64,000 bases of DNA, taken from contig NC_008278.1 in the NCBI RefSeq assembly GCF_000058485.1, positions 7,062,962-7,126,961 of the forward strand. The letters are read 5' to 3'. A program made the position numbers and the translations under genes. Shown here piece after piece: positions 8,659 to 19,518 of the stretch (position 1 is the stretch's first letter; each line of letters begins with the position of its first letter). This stretch comes from Frankia alni ACN14a (GTDB lineage Bacteria; Actinomycetota; Actinomycetes; Frankiales; Frankiaceae). The notes beneath the pieces are model-generated. The model was not told the DNA's origin. It worked only from the letters and a program-made list of their open reading frames with translations, and did not search any database.

Positions 8659-9243
8659 GTGAGTCCACAAGGACCCGGTACCGCCGTCGACGTCGACGAC
8701 GAGGTCGTGCTGCTGGACCCCGACCGCCGCCCCTGCGGGACGGCGCCCCGGCTCGCCGTGCACGGTCTCGACACGCCCCTGCACCTGGCCTTCTCCTCGT
8801 ACCTGTTCGACGCGGCCGGCCGGCTGCTGGTCACCCGCCGGGCGCTGGGCAAGCGCACCTGGCCGGGGGTGTGGACCAACAGCTGCTGCGGGCATCCTCG
8901 CCCCGGTGAGGACATCGCCCTCGCCGTCGAGCGCCGGGTGGACCAGGAGCTGCGGCTGGCCCTGACCGACCTGCACTGTGCGCTGCCGGACTTCGCCTAC
9001 CGCGCCACCGCCGCGGACGGGCTGGTGGAGAACGAGGTGTGTCCCGTCTACGTGGCCCGGGCGGTGGGCGACCCGGACCCGGACCCGGCCGAGGTCGTGG
9101 AGTGGCGCTGGGTCGACTGGGAGAGCTACCGGCAGGCGGCGCTCGCCGCGCCATGGGCGCTGAGCCCCTGGTCGGTCGATCAGATGACCGCGTTCGGCCA
9201 GGCCGCGCACCCGTTGACGGCCGCCCTGCGCGCCGTCGGCTGA
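8659..9243 (+). CDS. idi: Isopentenyl-diphosphate delta-isomerase, type 1
   Basis: Type 1 IPP isomerase of 194 residues, interconverting IPP and DMAPP. The Nudix-like fold shows the catalytic Cys in TNSCCGHPR and the catalytic Glu in ENEVCPVY; the W-R-W-V-D-W segment near the end is typical. The GTG at 8659 lies after a purine-rich GGAAAGCGAG and fits the usual bacterial Idi length. The frame runs open upstream but without conservation. Its product feeds terpenoid synthesis, and a geosmin synthase gene lies 3.2 kb downstream on the same strand. Confidence 0.92.
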   Translation: MSPQGPGTAVDVDDEVVLLDPDRRPCGTAPRLAVHGLDTPLHLAFSSYLFDAAGRLLVTRRALGKRTWPGVWTNSCCGHPRPGEDIALAVERRVDQELRLALTDLHCALPDFAYRATAADGLVENEVCPVYVARAVGDPDPDPAEVVEWRWVDWESYRQAALAAPWALSPWSVDQMTAFGQAAHPLTAALRAVG

Positions 9244-9492
9244 CCGAACGTCGCACGAGGAGCCCATCCGGGGGGTGGCCTGGTCGGCCCGGGCGACGCC
9301 CGAGTACCGCCCGGGTGGGTCCCGTCCTTCCGCGGCGCCGGCAGGCATGCCGGGAGGTCCTGGCCCGGATCAACCGACCCGTCGCCCGCCCAGGGCCAGA
9401 TCTTCTGGTCGGAACGGGTCACCCTTCCGCCCGATACGTGTGGCTACTTATCACTAGTACAGAAACGGGTTCGGCTACTCTTCGTCAACGCT

Positions 9493-9509
9493 TGATCGCG
9501 AAGCGATCA
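9493..9509. repeat. 7-bp inverted repeat, GAA centre
   Basis: Perfect TGATCGC / GCGATCA arms separated by GAA, in a locally AT-rich patch 250 bp after idi. It could be an operator or a tiny hairpin; no gene starts close by. Confidence 0.5.
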
Positions 9510-10290
9510 TTGTCGAGACGGTCGGACGGCATTCCCGCAATGCGGTGTCGAGTTACAGCGCTGTCACTACATCGGCAGCCCCCCGAATTCCGCGGACGGC
9601 GCCGCGCCCGGCAAGCCGTGACCCGTCGGTCGGTCAGGAGTAACCGGGCGCCGCCACGGGCACATCCGCCCGGCCGACCGTCCCGCGCTCCGACGGCCTC
9701 TCGCTCCGGTGCATCGGGTCGGCTACGGACGACCCTCGATCGAAAGCACGTCTGTCGACCGGCAGCAACGGCAGGACGCCCTCTTCTCGTCAGGCAGTTG
9801 GTCCCGGCTGACTACCACGATGGTGCCGGGTCGCGCACCGCTCGAGGTCGGCCCGGGCCGGCAGAGCCGAGTCCGCGGAGCTGGGCCTGCGGAACCGAAG
9901 CCGGCGTCTCGGCTCCCGTCCCGCCCCGCCGCCCACGGCGGCCCACCGCGAAGGCCGGCAGCCGGCCGCCCTGGTGACGATCCGCCACCGGCGCCGCTGA
10001 CCCGGCGTTCCGCCCAGGCCCGACCGCGCGGGGCGCACGGGAGGGGTCACGGGGGCCGCGGCGCGTTTCATCCGTGCCAGGGAATCAGGCGGGATGACGA
10101 GGTCGGCGGTACCGCCGAAACCCAGACGCCCGCCACGCGAACCATTGTCGCGGCAAGCCGTCCGCACCCGGATCCCGCGACTCCGAGCCGATCGCCCGGT
10201 CGGCCGTCCGGAATAGCGGTCATTCAATTTTCAAGAATTCCGGGCGACGAGCGATGTATTGACTGTCCGTGACCGTGGACCCTGGGGGCA

Positions 10291-10306
10291 GGGCTAGAAG
10301 TAGCCC
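10291..10306. repeat. Small stem-loop followed by TCTTCT
   Basis: Perfect 6-bp arms GGGCTA and TAGCCC with a GAAG tetraloop, followed by TCTTCTC. It might be a weak terminator or RNA hairpin in the encapsulin leader region. Confidence 0.45.
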
Positions 10307-10650
10307 TCTTCTCGGGCCAGTCCCCGATTGGTTCCGCAAAGTGCTTGCCGCCCACGCCGTCGATGCGGGAGGCTGCCGATGCGCGCCGAGACGCGCCTGC
10401 CAGCACGACAAAGCGCATGTCGGCGAACCGCGCGACACCCACGGGGGTTACTGGTATATGGAGCGTTCAACGGTGCGATCAGCCGGGCCGCGACCGGCCC
10501 GACGGTGTCCGTACCCATTGTTCGAATCCTGACCGGGCGAGACCGGCAAACTCGCTCCGGCCGTCGGCCCGCGGCCGAAAAAAGACCACGCAAGTCGTCG
10601 AGAGGCCGTCACTCTTCCGTGCGCGGCCTCGGCGTACGACCGCGCCGCGT

Positions 10651-10870
10651 TCCACCCCGACCCCTGTTTTCACCCCAGTCCCAAGGTCACTTCAGTCCCA
10701 AGGTTCGCCTCAGTCCCAAGGTTCGCCCGAGCCCCGGGGTTTCGCCCCAGCCCGATGATTCACCCGGGCCCCATGATTCACCCGAGCCCCGTGGGCTCAC
10801 CCGAGCCTGCTGGTTTCACTCCGAGCTTCGGGATCTCACACCGAGCCCCGAGGTCTCACCCCAGTCCCTG
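10651..10870 (+). repeat. About twelve degenerate 18-bp repeats upstream of the encapsulin gene
   Basis: Roughly twelve tandem units of 17-20 bp with approximate consensus TTCACCCCGAGCCCCGAGG run almost to the ribosome-binding site of the shell gene. Several units contain small self-complementary cores (for example CGAGCTTCGGG). Unit length varies, so the array does not keep one reading frame and is taken as non-coding leader. Role unknown. Confidence 0.75.
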
Positions 10871-10897
10871 GAAGACCGACGATAGGTGGAGTCTGCC

Positions 10898-12313
10898 ATG
10901 ACCGAGCCCGTACCGACCGACCCCGGAGCGACCGGCGCGGCCCCCGGCGAGGACCCCCGGCTGAGTCTGAGCACGGCGGCCGCGCGCAACCTCGCGACGA
11001 CCACCAAGTCCGTCCCGCAGATGCAGGAGATCACCTCGCGGTGGCTGCTGCGGGTGCTGCCCTGGGTCCAGACCGCCGGCGGCGTCTACCGGGTCAACCG
11101 GCGGTTGACCTACGTCCTCGGCGACGGGCTCGTCACGTTCACCTCCGTCGGATCCGAGGTGCGGGTGGTGCCCGGCGAGCTCGCTGAGCTGCCCGCGCTG
11201 CGCGGCTTCGACGGCGGCGCGCTCGCCGGTCTCGCCGACCGCTTCGTCCAGCGGGAGTACGCCCCGGGCGACGTGCTCGCCGAGACGGGCGCGCCCGCCG
11301 ACGAGGTGTTCCTCATCGCCCACGGCAAGATTGGGAAGTTCGGTCCCGGCGAGTACGGCGCCGAGCGGTCGCTCGGGGTGCTCGGCGACGGCGAGTACTT
11401 CGGCGACGAGGTCCTCACCGAGTCGGAGCTGTCCTGGGAGTACACCGCCAGGGCGCTGACCGCCGCCACCGTGCTGGTGCTCTCCCGCCAGCAGCTCGCC
11501 GAGATCTCCGGGCAGGACGCCGAGCTCAGCGGGCATCTGGAGGACTACCGCAGCCGGCCGCGGCCGGCGAGCAACAAGCAGGGCGAGGCGGAGATCGCGA
11601 TCGCCGCGGGGCACGCCGGCGAGCCGGACCTGCCGGGCACGTTCGTGGACTACGAGCTGAAGCCGCGCGAGTACGAGCTGTCCGTCGCCCAGACGGTGCT
11701 GCGCATCCACAGCCGCGTGGCCGACCTGTACAACGAGCCGATCAACCAGCTCTCCCAGCAGTTGCGACTCACCGTCGAGGCGCTGCGCGAGCGCCAGGAG
11801 CACGAGCTGGTCAACAACCCCGACTTCGGCCTGCTGCACAATGCCGACCTGCGCCAGCGCATTCACACCCGCTCGGGCCCGCCGACCCCGGACGACCTCG
11901 ACGAGCTGCTCAGCCGGCGGCGCAGCACGCATTTCCTGCTCGCCCACCCGCGGGCCATCGCGGCTTTCGGCCGGGAGGCCACGGCGCGGGGAATCTACCC
12001 GGCTACCGTCCTGTTCCACGACCAGCACGTGCCGGCCTGGCGCGGCGTGCCGCTGCTGCCGGTGAGCAAGATTCCGATCAGCGCCACCGGGACGACGTCC
12101 ATTCTTGCGCTGCGTACCGGCGAGGAGAACCAGGGCGTGATCGGCCTGCACCACACCGGGCTTGCCGACGAATACGAGCCGGGGCTGTCCGTCCGATTCA
12201 TGGGCATCAACGAGAAGGCGATCATCTCCTACCTCGTGACGACCTACTTCTCCGCCGCCGTGCTCGTGCCGGACGCGCTCGGGATCCTGGAGAGCGTCGA
12301 GATCGGGCGCTGA
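10898..12313 (+). CDS. Family 2B encapsulin shell protein with cNMP-binding-like domain
   Basis: Protein of 471 residues matching the EshA-like Family 2B encapsulin shell (HK97 fold). The N-terminal part ([16 protein letters not shown], then [19 protein letters not shown]) leads into a cyclic-nucleotide-binding-like domain (about 100-215) with [27 protein letters not shown] and a C-terminal helix. The HK97 shell body (about 240-471) includes [28 protein letters not shown] and an ending with [19 protein letters not shown]. Shells of this family enclose terpene cyclases; 2-methylisoborneol synthase is the studied cargo. The ATG at 10898 is preferred over the GTG at 10886 because GGTGGAG lies 6 nt upstream. 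A geosmin synthase follows on the same strand. Confidence 0.9.
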   Translation: MTEPVPTDPGATGAAPGEDPRLSLSTAAARNLATTTKSVPQMQEITSRWLLRVLPWVQTAGGVYRVNRRLTYVLGDGLVTFTSVGSEVRVVPGELAELPALRGFDGGALAGLADRFVQREYAPGDVLAETGAPADEVFLIAHGKIGKFGPGEYGAERSLGVLGDGEYFGDEVLTESELSWEYTARALTAATVLVLSRQQLAEISGQDAELSGHLEDYRSRPRPASNKQGEAEIAIAAGHAGEPDLPGTFVDYELKPREYELSVAQTVLRIHSRVADLYNEPINQLSQQLRLTVEALRERQEHELVNNPDFGLLHNADLRQRIHTRSGPPTPDDLDELLSRRRSTHFLLAHPRAIAAFGREATARGIYPATVLFHDQHVPAWRGVPLLPVSKIPISATGTTSILALRTGEENQGVIGLHHTGLADEYEPGLSVRFMGINEKAIISYLVTTYFSAAVLVPDALGILESVEIGR

Positions 12314-12321
12314 AACCACCG

Positions 12322-12367
12322 ACCGGTGCGCCGCCGCGGCCACGACACTCCGCGGCGGCGCACCGGT
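12322..12367 (+). terminator. 18-bp perfect hairpin between shell and geosmin synthase genes
   Basis: The arm ACCGGTGCGCCGCCGCGG and its exact complement are separated by a 10-nt loop, 8 bp after the shell stop codon and about 70 bp before the cyclase start. There is no U-tract, as is common for actinobacterial terminators. It could be a partial terminator or an mRNA-stabilising structure setting shell excess over cargo. Confidence 0.75.
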
Positions 12368-12375
12368 TTCGGTGA

Positions 12376-14712
<2,337 letters not shown>

Positions 14713-15029
14713 CCCACCGGTCGCCGCGCCCGACCGAACCCGCAGGTGGGCGCGGGGTCACCGCGTCCGCGTGGTCCGGTCGCGTTTGGTTGGCCTGCTC
14801 GCCCGATCGCGCCCCTCGGGGGTACCGGCCCGTCCAGGCGTACTTCACAGAGAGTGGTCGAGTGGTCCACATTCCGGCCGAATCGTCCGGGTACAACAGA
14901 TTCGGTCGGGTGGCGGCGTGGGCCGCGACCGGGCGTGCCGGCGTTCGTGGTGTCGCCGCACCCCGGTGCCCGGCACGGCGGCGCCTGGGCGCGGCCTCGG
15001 CGCACGCAAGCATCCGAGGGGGACGTGGC
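14713..15029. other. Intergenic region between geosmin synthase and kinase
   Basis: About 317 bp without a supported gene. GC-rich short complementary segments just after the geosmin synthase stop could form weak hairpins; no clear promoter was recognised. Confidence 0.3.
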
Positions 15030-17006
15030 GTGTCCTGGAAAGCTTTGCGGGCGGGCGATCCGCCCGAAGTGGGTCCGTACCGGCTGATGGGCCGGCTCGG
15101 CAGCGGGGGCATGGGCATCGTGTACCTCGGCGTGGACGACGCGGGTACCCGGGCCGCGGTCAAGGTGATGCGGGAGGAGCACACCGCCGACACGGCGTTC
15201 CGCCACCGTTTCCACCGGGAGGCCGCGGCGGTGGCGGCGATCGACAGCCCCCGGGTGGCGCGGCTGCTGGCTGCGGACGTGGACGGCGACCAGCCGTGGA
15301 TCGCCACCGAGTACGTGGCGGGCCCCACCCTGTACTCGTCGGTCGCCTCCGGGGGCCCGCTGTCCGGTGAGGCGCTGTGGGAGGTGGCCCGCGGGCTCGC
15401 GGAGGCGCTGTGCGCCATCCACGACGCCGACGTCGTGCACCGCGACCTCAAGCCCGGCAACGTGATGCTGGCCGCGGACGGCCCGAAGGTGATCGACTTC
15501 GGCATCGTCGCCGGCCTGCCCGGCATGATGACCGCCTCGGGCGTGGTGATGGGCAGCATCGGCTACCTCGCGCCCGAACTGCTGACCACCACGCGCCGCC
15601 CCCGGCCCGCGTGCGACATCTTCTCCTGGGGCCTGACGGTGTGCTTCGCCGCGAGCGGGCGTCCGCCGTTCGGCGGCGGCCCCCTGGACGCGCTGCTCTA
15701 CCGGACGGTCCACGGTGAGGCCGACCTCAGCGGCCTGCCCGGGCCGTTGCGCGGCGTGGTCGCCGCGAGCCTGCGCAAGAAGCCGGAACGCCGGCCGGAC
15801 GCGCACCGGGTCCTCAGCCAGATCGCCGCCACCGCGAGCGCGGTGGCGGCCGACGGCGCGGACGCGGCCGTAGCCCTGCCGGGTGGGCGCCTGCCGGTCA
15901 CCCGGCTGCGCGCGGCCGGCGCCGAGCCGAACCCGACGCTCCCGCGCGAGCGGCGCCCCGCCCGCCGACCGCGGACGCGGCGCGGCGTGCTGGTCCCCGG
16001 TGCGGGGGCGACCGCGGTCGCCGCGGCGGTGACCGCCGCGATCCTGCTCGCCTCCGCACCGGCGGAGCCGCCCAACGCCATCGCGGCGGGGGGCGCCGCC
16101 GAGCCGGACGCGACCAACTCCCATCCCGCCGGTCCGACCGGCCACTCTCCAGGCGGCACCTCTGGCGGCGGCCGCTCCTCCGACGGCGGGGGGCAGTCTC
16201 TCATCGCCGCCGGTCCGGCCCTCCACCCCGGCGGGGACGGCCCGACCCCCGACGACCCGACCACCGACGACCCGACCGCGGGCTACCTGGCCGGCGCCGG
16301 TCCATGGGGCCTGGCCGTGCCCGAGGCCGCCGGGCAGCCGCTGCCGGGTGGGTTTCGCACCGGCCGGAAGTACCTCTCGGCCCCGCCCGGCTCGGCGGCG
16401 GCCTACCCGGCGGGCACGGCAGCGCCGCCCGGCGCCGGGACGCCGACCCGCGCAGCGGGCTGGGTCGCCTCGACGGCCACCTGGGCCGGTCCGGCGGCCT
16501 CCTTGGCGGGCGGGACGAACCCCGCGCCCGTGACGGGCGCGACGGCGGGAACGACGGGGGGCACAGGCCCCGCCGCGGCGGCCGCGGCGCAGGTGAGCGC
16601 GGGGTCTGCGGCGGTGATCCGCGAGGTCGACTTCCCGGCACCGGTTGCGCAGGCCGGCCCCGCCACCACCTCCGCGAGCGGAACCGGGACGCCCGCGACG
16701 ACGCCCACGACGACCCCCACGACGACGCCAGCGGGAACCGCCGCCGCTGCCGCCTCGACCGCCAGGCGCATCGCCGCGACCCTCACGACCGCGTCCGCCG
16801 CCACCCGCACGACGAGCACCTGCCTGCCCGGCGGACCCTGGGGGCCGCTGCAGTTCACGCCCGGTTGCGGCGGCGCAGTCGCCCTCCCGGCGATCTTTCG
16901 TGCCGCGACGGCGCCGCCGCCGTGGTCGACGGCGCTCGCCGAGGGCATCCCCCGGCTCATCGCCGCCGCCGTCAGCTCCGAAGTGCCCTGGGACGAGCTC
17001 GACTGA
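15030..17006 (+). CDS. Membrane Ser/Thr protein kinase (Hanks type)
   Basis: Eukaryotic-like kinase of 658 residues. The cytoplasmic kinase domain (about 10-270) shows the Gly loop GSGGMG (about 24-29), the Lys in AVKVM, the catalytic HRDLKPGN (about 136-143), DFG (about 156-158) and APE. A single membrane segment (about 325-347) precedes a 310-residue extracellular region that is Ala/Gly/Thr/Pro-rich, with Thr-Pro repeats near 16690-16735. It ends in a short segment with two Cys (TCLPGGPWG...TPGCGG). There are no PASTA domains, so the ligand is unknown. The GTG at 15030 has GAGGGGGA upstream; longer in-frame starts back to 14790 lack conservation. Confidence 0.88.
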   Translation: MSWKALRAGDPPEVGPYRLMGRLGSGGMGIVYLGVDDAGTRAAVKVMREEHTADTAFRHRFHREAAAVAAIDSPRVARLLAADVDGDQPWIATEYVAGPTLYSSVASGGPLSGEALWEVARGLAEALCAIHDADVVHRDLKPGNVMLAADGPKVIDFGIVAGLPGMMTASGVVMGSIGYLAPELLTTTRRPRPACDIFSWGLTVCFAASGRPPFGGGPLDALLYRTVHGEADLSGLPGPLRGVVAASLRKKPERRPDAHRVLSQIAATASAVAADGADAAVALPGGRLPVTRLRAAGAEPNPTLPRERRPARRPRTRRGVLVPGAGATAVAAAVTAAILLASAPAEPPNAIAAGGAAEPDATNSHPAGPTGHSPGGTSGGGRSSDGGGQSLIAAGPALHPGGDGPTPDDPTTDDPTAGYLAGAGPWGLAVPEAAGQPLPGGFRTGRKYLSAPPGSAAAYPAGTAAPPGAGTPTRAAGWVASTATWAGPAASLAGGTNPAPVTGATAGTTGGTGPAAAAAAQVSAGSAAVIREVDFPAPVAQAGPATTSASGTGTPATTPTTTPTTTPAGTAAAAASTARRIAATLTTASAATRTTSTCLPGGPWGPLQFTPGCGGAVALPAIFRAATAPPPWSTALAEGIPRLIAAAVSSEVPWDELD

Positions 17007-17019
17007 CCCGACTCGCCGC

Positions 17020-17041
17020 CGCCCGGGCCCGAGCCCGGGCG
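17020..17041. terminator. Bidirectional hairpin between convergent kinase and ABC genes
   Basis: Perfect 9-bp arms CGCCCGGGC / GCCCGGGCG with a 4-nt loop sit in the 36-bp gap between the two convergent stop codons. There is no T-run. It is a likely bidirectional terminator. Confidence 0.6.
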
Positions 17042-17042
17042 C

Positions 17043-18941
17043 TCAGTCGACGGGGATCATGCCGCCGCTCTGCCGCTGCCAGAGGGCGTGGTAGCGGCCG
17101 CGACGGTCGAGAAGCTCGCGGTGTGAACCCTGTTCCACGATGCCGCCGTCGGCGAGGACGATGATGCGGTCCATGTTCAGCAGCGTCGACAGGCGATGCG
17201 CCACGGCGATCACCGTCTTGCCGCGCCAGAGCTCCTCCAACGCGTGCTGGACGAGCACCTCGCTCTCGCTGTCCAGGGCGCTCGTCGCCTCGTCGAGAAC
17301 GAGCATGGGCTTGTCGTCGAGGAAGGCCCGGGCGATCGCGATCCGCTGCCGCTGCCCAGTCGACAGCTTGATGCCGCGCTCGCCGACGACGGTGTCGTAG
17401 CCCTCGGGTGCCTGGCTGATGAAACCGTGCGCGTGGGCCCGCCGCGCCGCCGACTCGACCTGTTCCTGCGTGGCCGCGGCGGCCGTCCCGTAGGTGATGT
17501 TGTCCCGGATGGAACGGTGGAACAGCGTGGTGTCCTGCGGGACGTAGGAGATCGCCGCGCCGAGCGCGTAGTTCGGCGTCGGGCGGCCGTCCAACCGGAC
17601 GGTGTCCGCCGGCAACGGGTAATAGCCGAGCAGCAGCTTGACGAGCGTCGTCTTGCCACTTCCGCTGCGGCCCACGATGCCGATTTTCTCGCCCGGTTCG
17701 ATCGTCAGATCGATGCCGGCGAGCACCGGCCTGCCGTCGTTCTCGGGATAGGCGAACGACAGCCCACGGAACTCCAGTCGCCCCGGCGCTCCCGGCACAG
17801 CCGCGGGAGACGTCCCAGCCAGCACGGCCGGCCGGTCCGCGGTGACGGGTCGACCGGCGAAGAGATAGTGGTAGGCCTCCTCGACCCGCGCCAGGCGGAG
17901 GTTCAGCTCGGCGATCTCCCAGACCGTGCCCCAGATGAAGTCCGAGAACATCACCAGCACCGACAGGAACGTCGCGAACTGCGCCAGGCTCAGCTCGCCC
18001 GTCAGATACAGGTGGAGGTTGAGCAGGATCGAGACCGGCCAGACCAGATAACGTACCACGAGGGACATCGAGGCCCAGAAGACGATGGTCCAGAAGAACG
18101 AGCTGCGGGCGGCCTCGATGACGGCACGGCGGCGTCGGGTCACCTGCTCGTACTCGGCCGTCTCCTGCCGGAACGACTTCACGCTGACGAAGTTCGCGAT
18201 GACGTCGATCACGTAACCGTCCATCTCGGAGACCTCGTCCGCGAGACGCTTCTCCGCCCGCGACGAGCGGCTCACGGTATGCCGGCCGACGGCCATCATG
18301 AGCAGCACGGCCACCAGGAACGTGAGCCCCGAGTAGACGTTGACGGAAAACATGATTATGACAATGGAAGGCACTCGGATAACCTGCTCCACATAGGTGA
18401 AGCAGGTGGTTTCCAGGATCTCCCGGAACTCGCGGCCCAACGACGCGATGTAGCTGCTGATCTTTCCGGTGAACTTGCCGACGAAGTACGGGTAGCGCTC
18501 GTCGATGACGCTGCGGAAGAGGATGTTCTCGTACTCGTAGCCCCGATCGTTCAACAGGCGAAGGTAGGTGAGCTCGCCGGTGCGCCAGGTCAGGTCGTGC
18601 AGGAGATTGCAGCCGATGAGGATGGCCGCATACCGGTACACCCCGTCGGTGGACTCCGTCACCTGGGCCAGCGACTGGACGAACCTCCCGATGAAGACGG
18701 GCAGGATGGCGAGCGCCGTGTTCGAGACCGCGAAAAAGGCGACCACGACCAGCAGGGATCCCTTGAAGGTGCCGACGAAACCCAGGTAGGAACGCAGCCC
18801 GGCATGCCGCCCCGGCTCGCCGCGAGCGGCGCTGCCGATATCGCCGGCCGAGGACTCGGCGGATCCTGTTCGTTGCCAGGGAATGTCGTCGCCCGCAGCG
18901 TCCACCCGGAAATCATGACAGGCTGGGGGCGGTATCCGCAT
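17043..18941 (-). CDS. ABC exporter, fused permease and ATPase
   Basis: Half-transporter ABC exporter of 632 residues. The membrane domain (about 45-335) has six predicted helices. The ATPase (about 375-625) has Walker A GRSGSGKTT, the Q-loop in SYVPQD, a signature with Thr replacing Gly (LSTGQRQR), Walker B MLVLDEATSALD and the switch His in VAHRLST. It would act as a homodimer or heterodimer; no partner gene lies next to it. Substrate unknown. The ATG at 18941 lacks a strong ribosome-binding site, and a GTG at 18905 is possible. It is divergent from a lipoprotein gene across a region with palindromic repeats. Confidence 0.85.
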   Translation of the reverse strand: MRIPPPACHDFRVDAAGDDIPWQRTGSAESSAGDIGSAARGEPGRHAGLRSYLGFVGTFKGSLLVVVAFFAVSNTALAILPVFIGRFVQSLAQVTESTDGVYRYAAILIGCNLLHDLTWRTGELTYLRLLNDRGYEYENILFRSVIDERYPYFVGKFTGKISSYIASLGREFREILETTCFTYVEQVIRVPSIVIIMFSVNVYSGLTFLVAVLLMMAVGRHTVSRSSRAEKRLADEVSEMDGYVIDVIANFVSVKSFRQETAEYEQVTRRRRAVIEAARSSFFWTIVFWASMSLVVRYLVWPVSILLNLHLYLTGELSLAQFATFLSVLVMFSDFIWGTVWEIAELNLRLARVEEAYHYLFAGRPVTADRPAVLAGTSPAAVPGAPGRLEFRGLSFAYPENDGRPVLAGIDLTIEPGEKIGIVGRSGSGKTTLVKLLLGYYPLPADTVRLDGRPTPNYALGAAISYVPQDTTLFHRSIRDNITYGTAAAATQEQVESAARRAHAHGFISQAPEGYDTVVGERGIKLSTGQRQRIAIARAFLDDKPMLVLDEATSALDSESEVLVQHALEELWRGKTVIAVAHRLSTLLNMDRIIVLADGGIVEQGSHRELLDRRGRYHALWQRQSGGMIPVD

Positions 18942-19518
18942 CCCATTTTTCGGCCGCGGCCCCGCCGGGGCCGCAGACCCTCCGGATCAGTGCGCATCGG
19001 ATCGGACCGCTCCGAATCGGGTCGCACCACATCGGGTCGGGTTGCACCCCATCGGGACGGGTTGCTGCCGGGCCCGGGACCGGAGCGGATGGCGTGGGAC
19101 TGTTGGGGCGGCCCGCCGCGGTGAACCGCTCACCCCACCGACTCACTCAGCGAAGTGGAGCGAGCACGCTCGCCGGGCGACGTGGAGCGAGCACGCTCGC
19201 CGGGCGACATGGAGCGAGCACGCTCGCCGGGCGACGTGGGTTGGACGTCGTCGCCGGGCGAGGGGCCGCACGGGCACCCGACCGCAGTCGGCGTGACGGC
19301 CGTTCACCCCACCGGGCGTTCTCACCGCTTCCCCAACGGACGCCACACCCTGCGGCGAGGGGGTGGCGACGACGCCCGAAAACGATAGCTTTTGTCGGCC
19401 GACCAGGCGATTGCGACTCGCTCCGGCGGGTTCTCGCGCTTCTGTAGCGTCATGAGCGGAGCATTCCCGGTGGCGGCCGGCCGCGGCCGCCGAACACCCA
19501 CAGGGAAAGGGGCGTCGC
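18942..19518. other. Divergent intergenic region with repeats
   Basis: 577 bp between the divergent ABC and lipoprotein genes. Near 19010-19070 there are imperfect ~20-bp direct repeats (GGGTCGGGTTGCACC-like), and at 19155-19235 three near-identical palindromic 27-bp units. The rest is unremarkable and no small gene is supported. Confidence 0.5.
19155..19235. repeat. Three tandem 27-bp palindrome-bearing repeats
   Basis: Units at 19155-19181, 19182-19208 and 19209-19235 are identical except the first base of unit 3; a diverged partial fourth follows. Each contains the palindrome GCGAGC-AC-GCTCGC. Position between divergent promoters suggests operator sites or hairpin clusters. Confidence 0.8.

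Larger units (their letters stand above)
9244..10650. other. Long non-coding region upstream of the encapsulin leader
   Basis: About 1.4 kb with no convincing gene. Open frames are Pro/Arg-rich shadows without family similarity or ribosome-binding sites. AT-richer patches occur near 9440-9520 and 10220-10260. Two small inverted repeats stand out: TGATCGC-GAA-GCGATCA (9493-9509) and GGGCTA-GAAG-TAGCCC (10291-10306). A TTGACT at 10259-10264 resembles a -35 box but lacks a good -10. Confidence 0.5.

Noticed and set aside
9709-10272. Open frame in the long gap after idi
   Set aside because: Arg/Pro/Gly-rich composition, no recognisable domain and no start signal; high-GC DNA gives such frames by chance.
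10328-10885. Open frame of 185 residues across the encapsulin leader repeats, giving a Ser-Pro hexapeptide repeat
   Set aside because: Unit lengths of 17-20 bp break a regular repeat frame, there is no ribosome-binding site, and the part before the repeats has shadow composition.
19155-19235. CRISPR array
   Set aside because: Units abut directly without spacers and no cas genes are near.
18942-19518. Small protein encoded across the palindromic repeats (nine-residue repeat SEHARRATW)
   Set aside because: The frame has no ribosome-binding site and the palindromic structure explains the repeat better.
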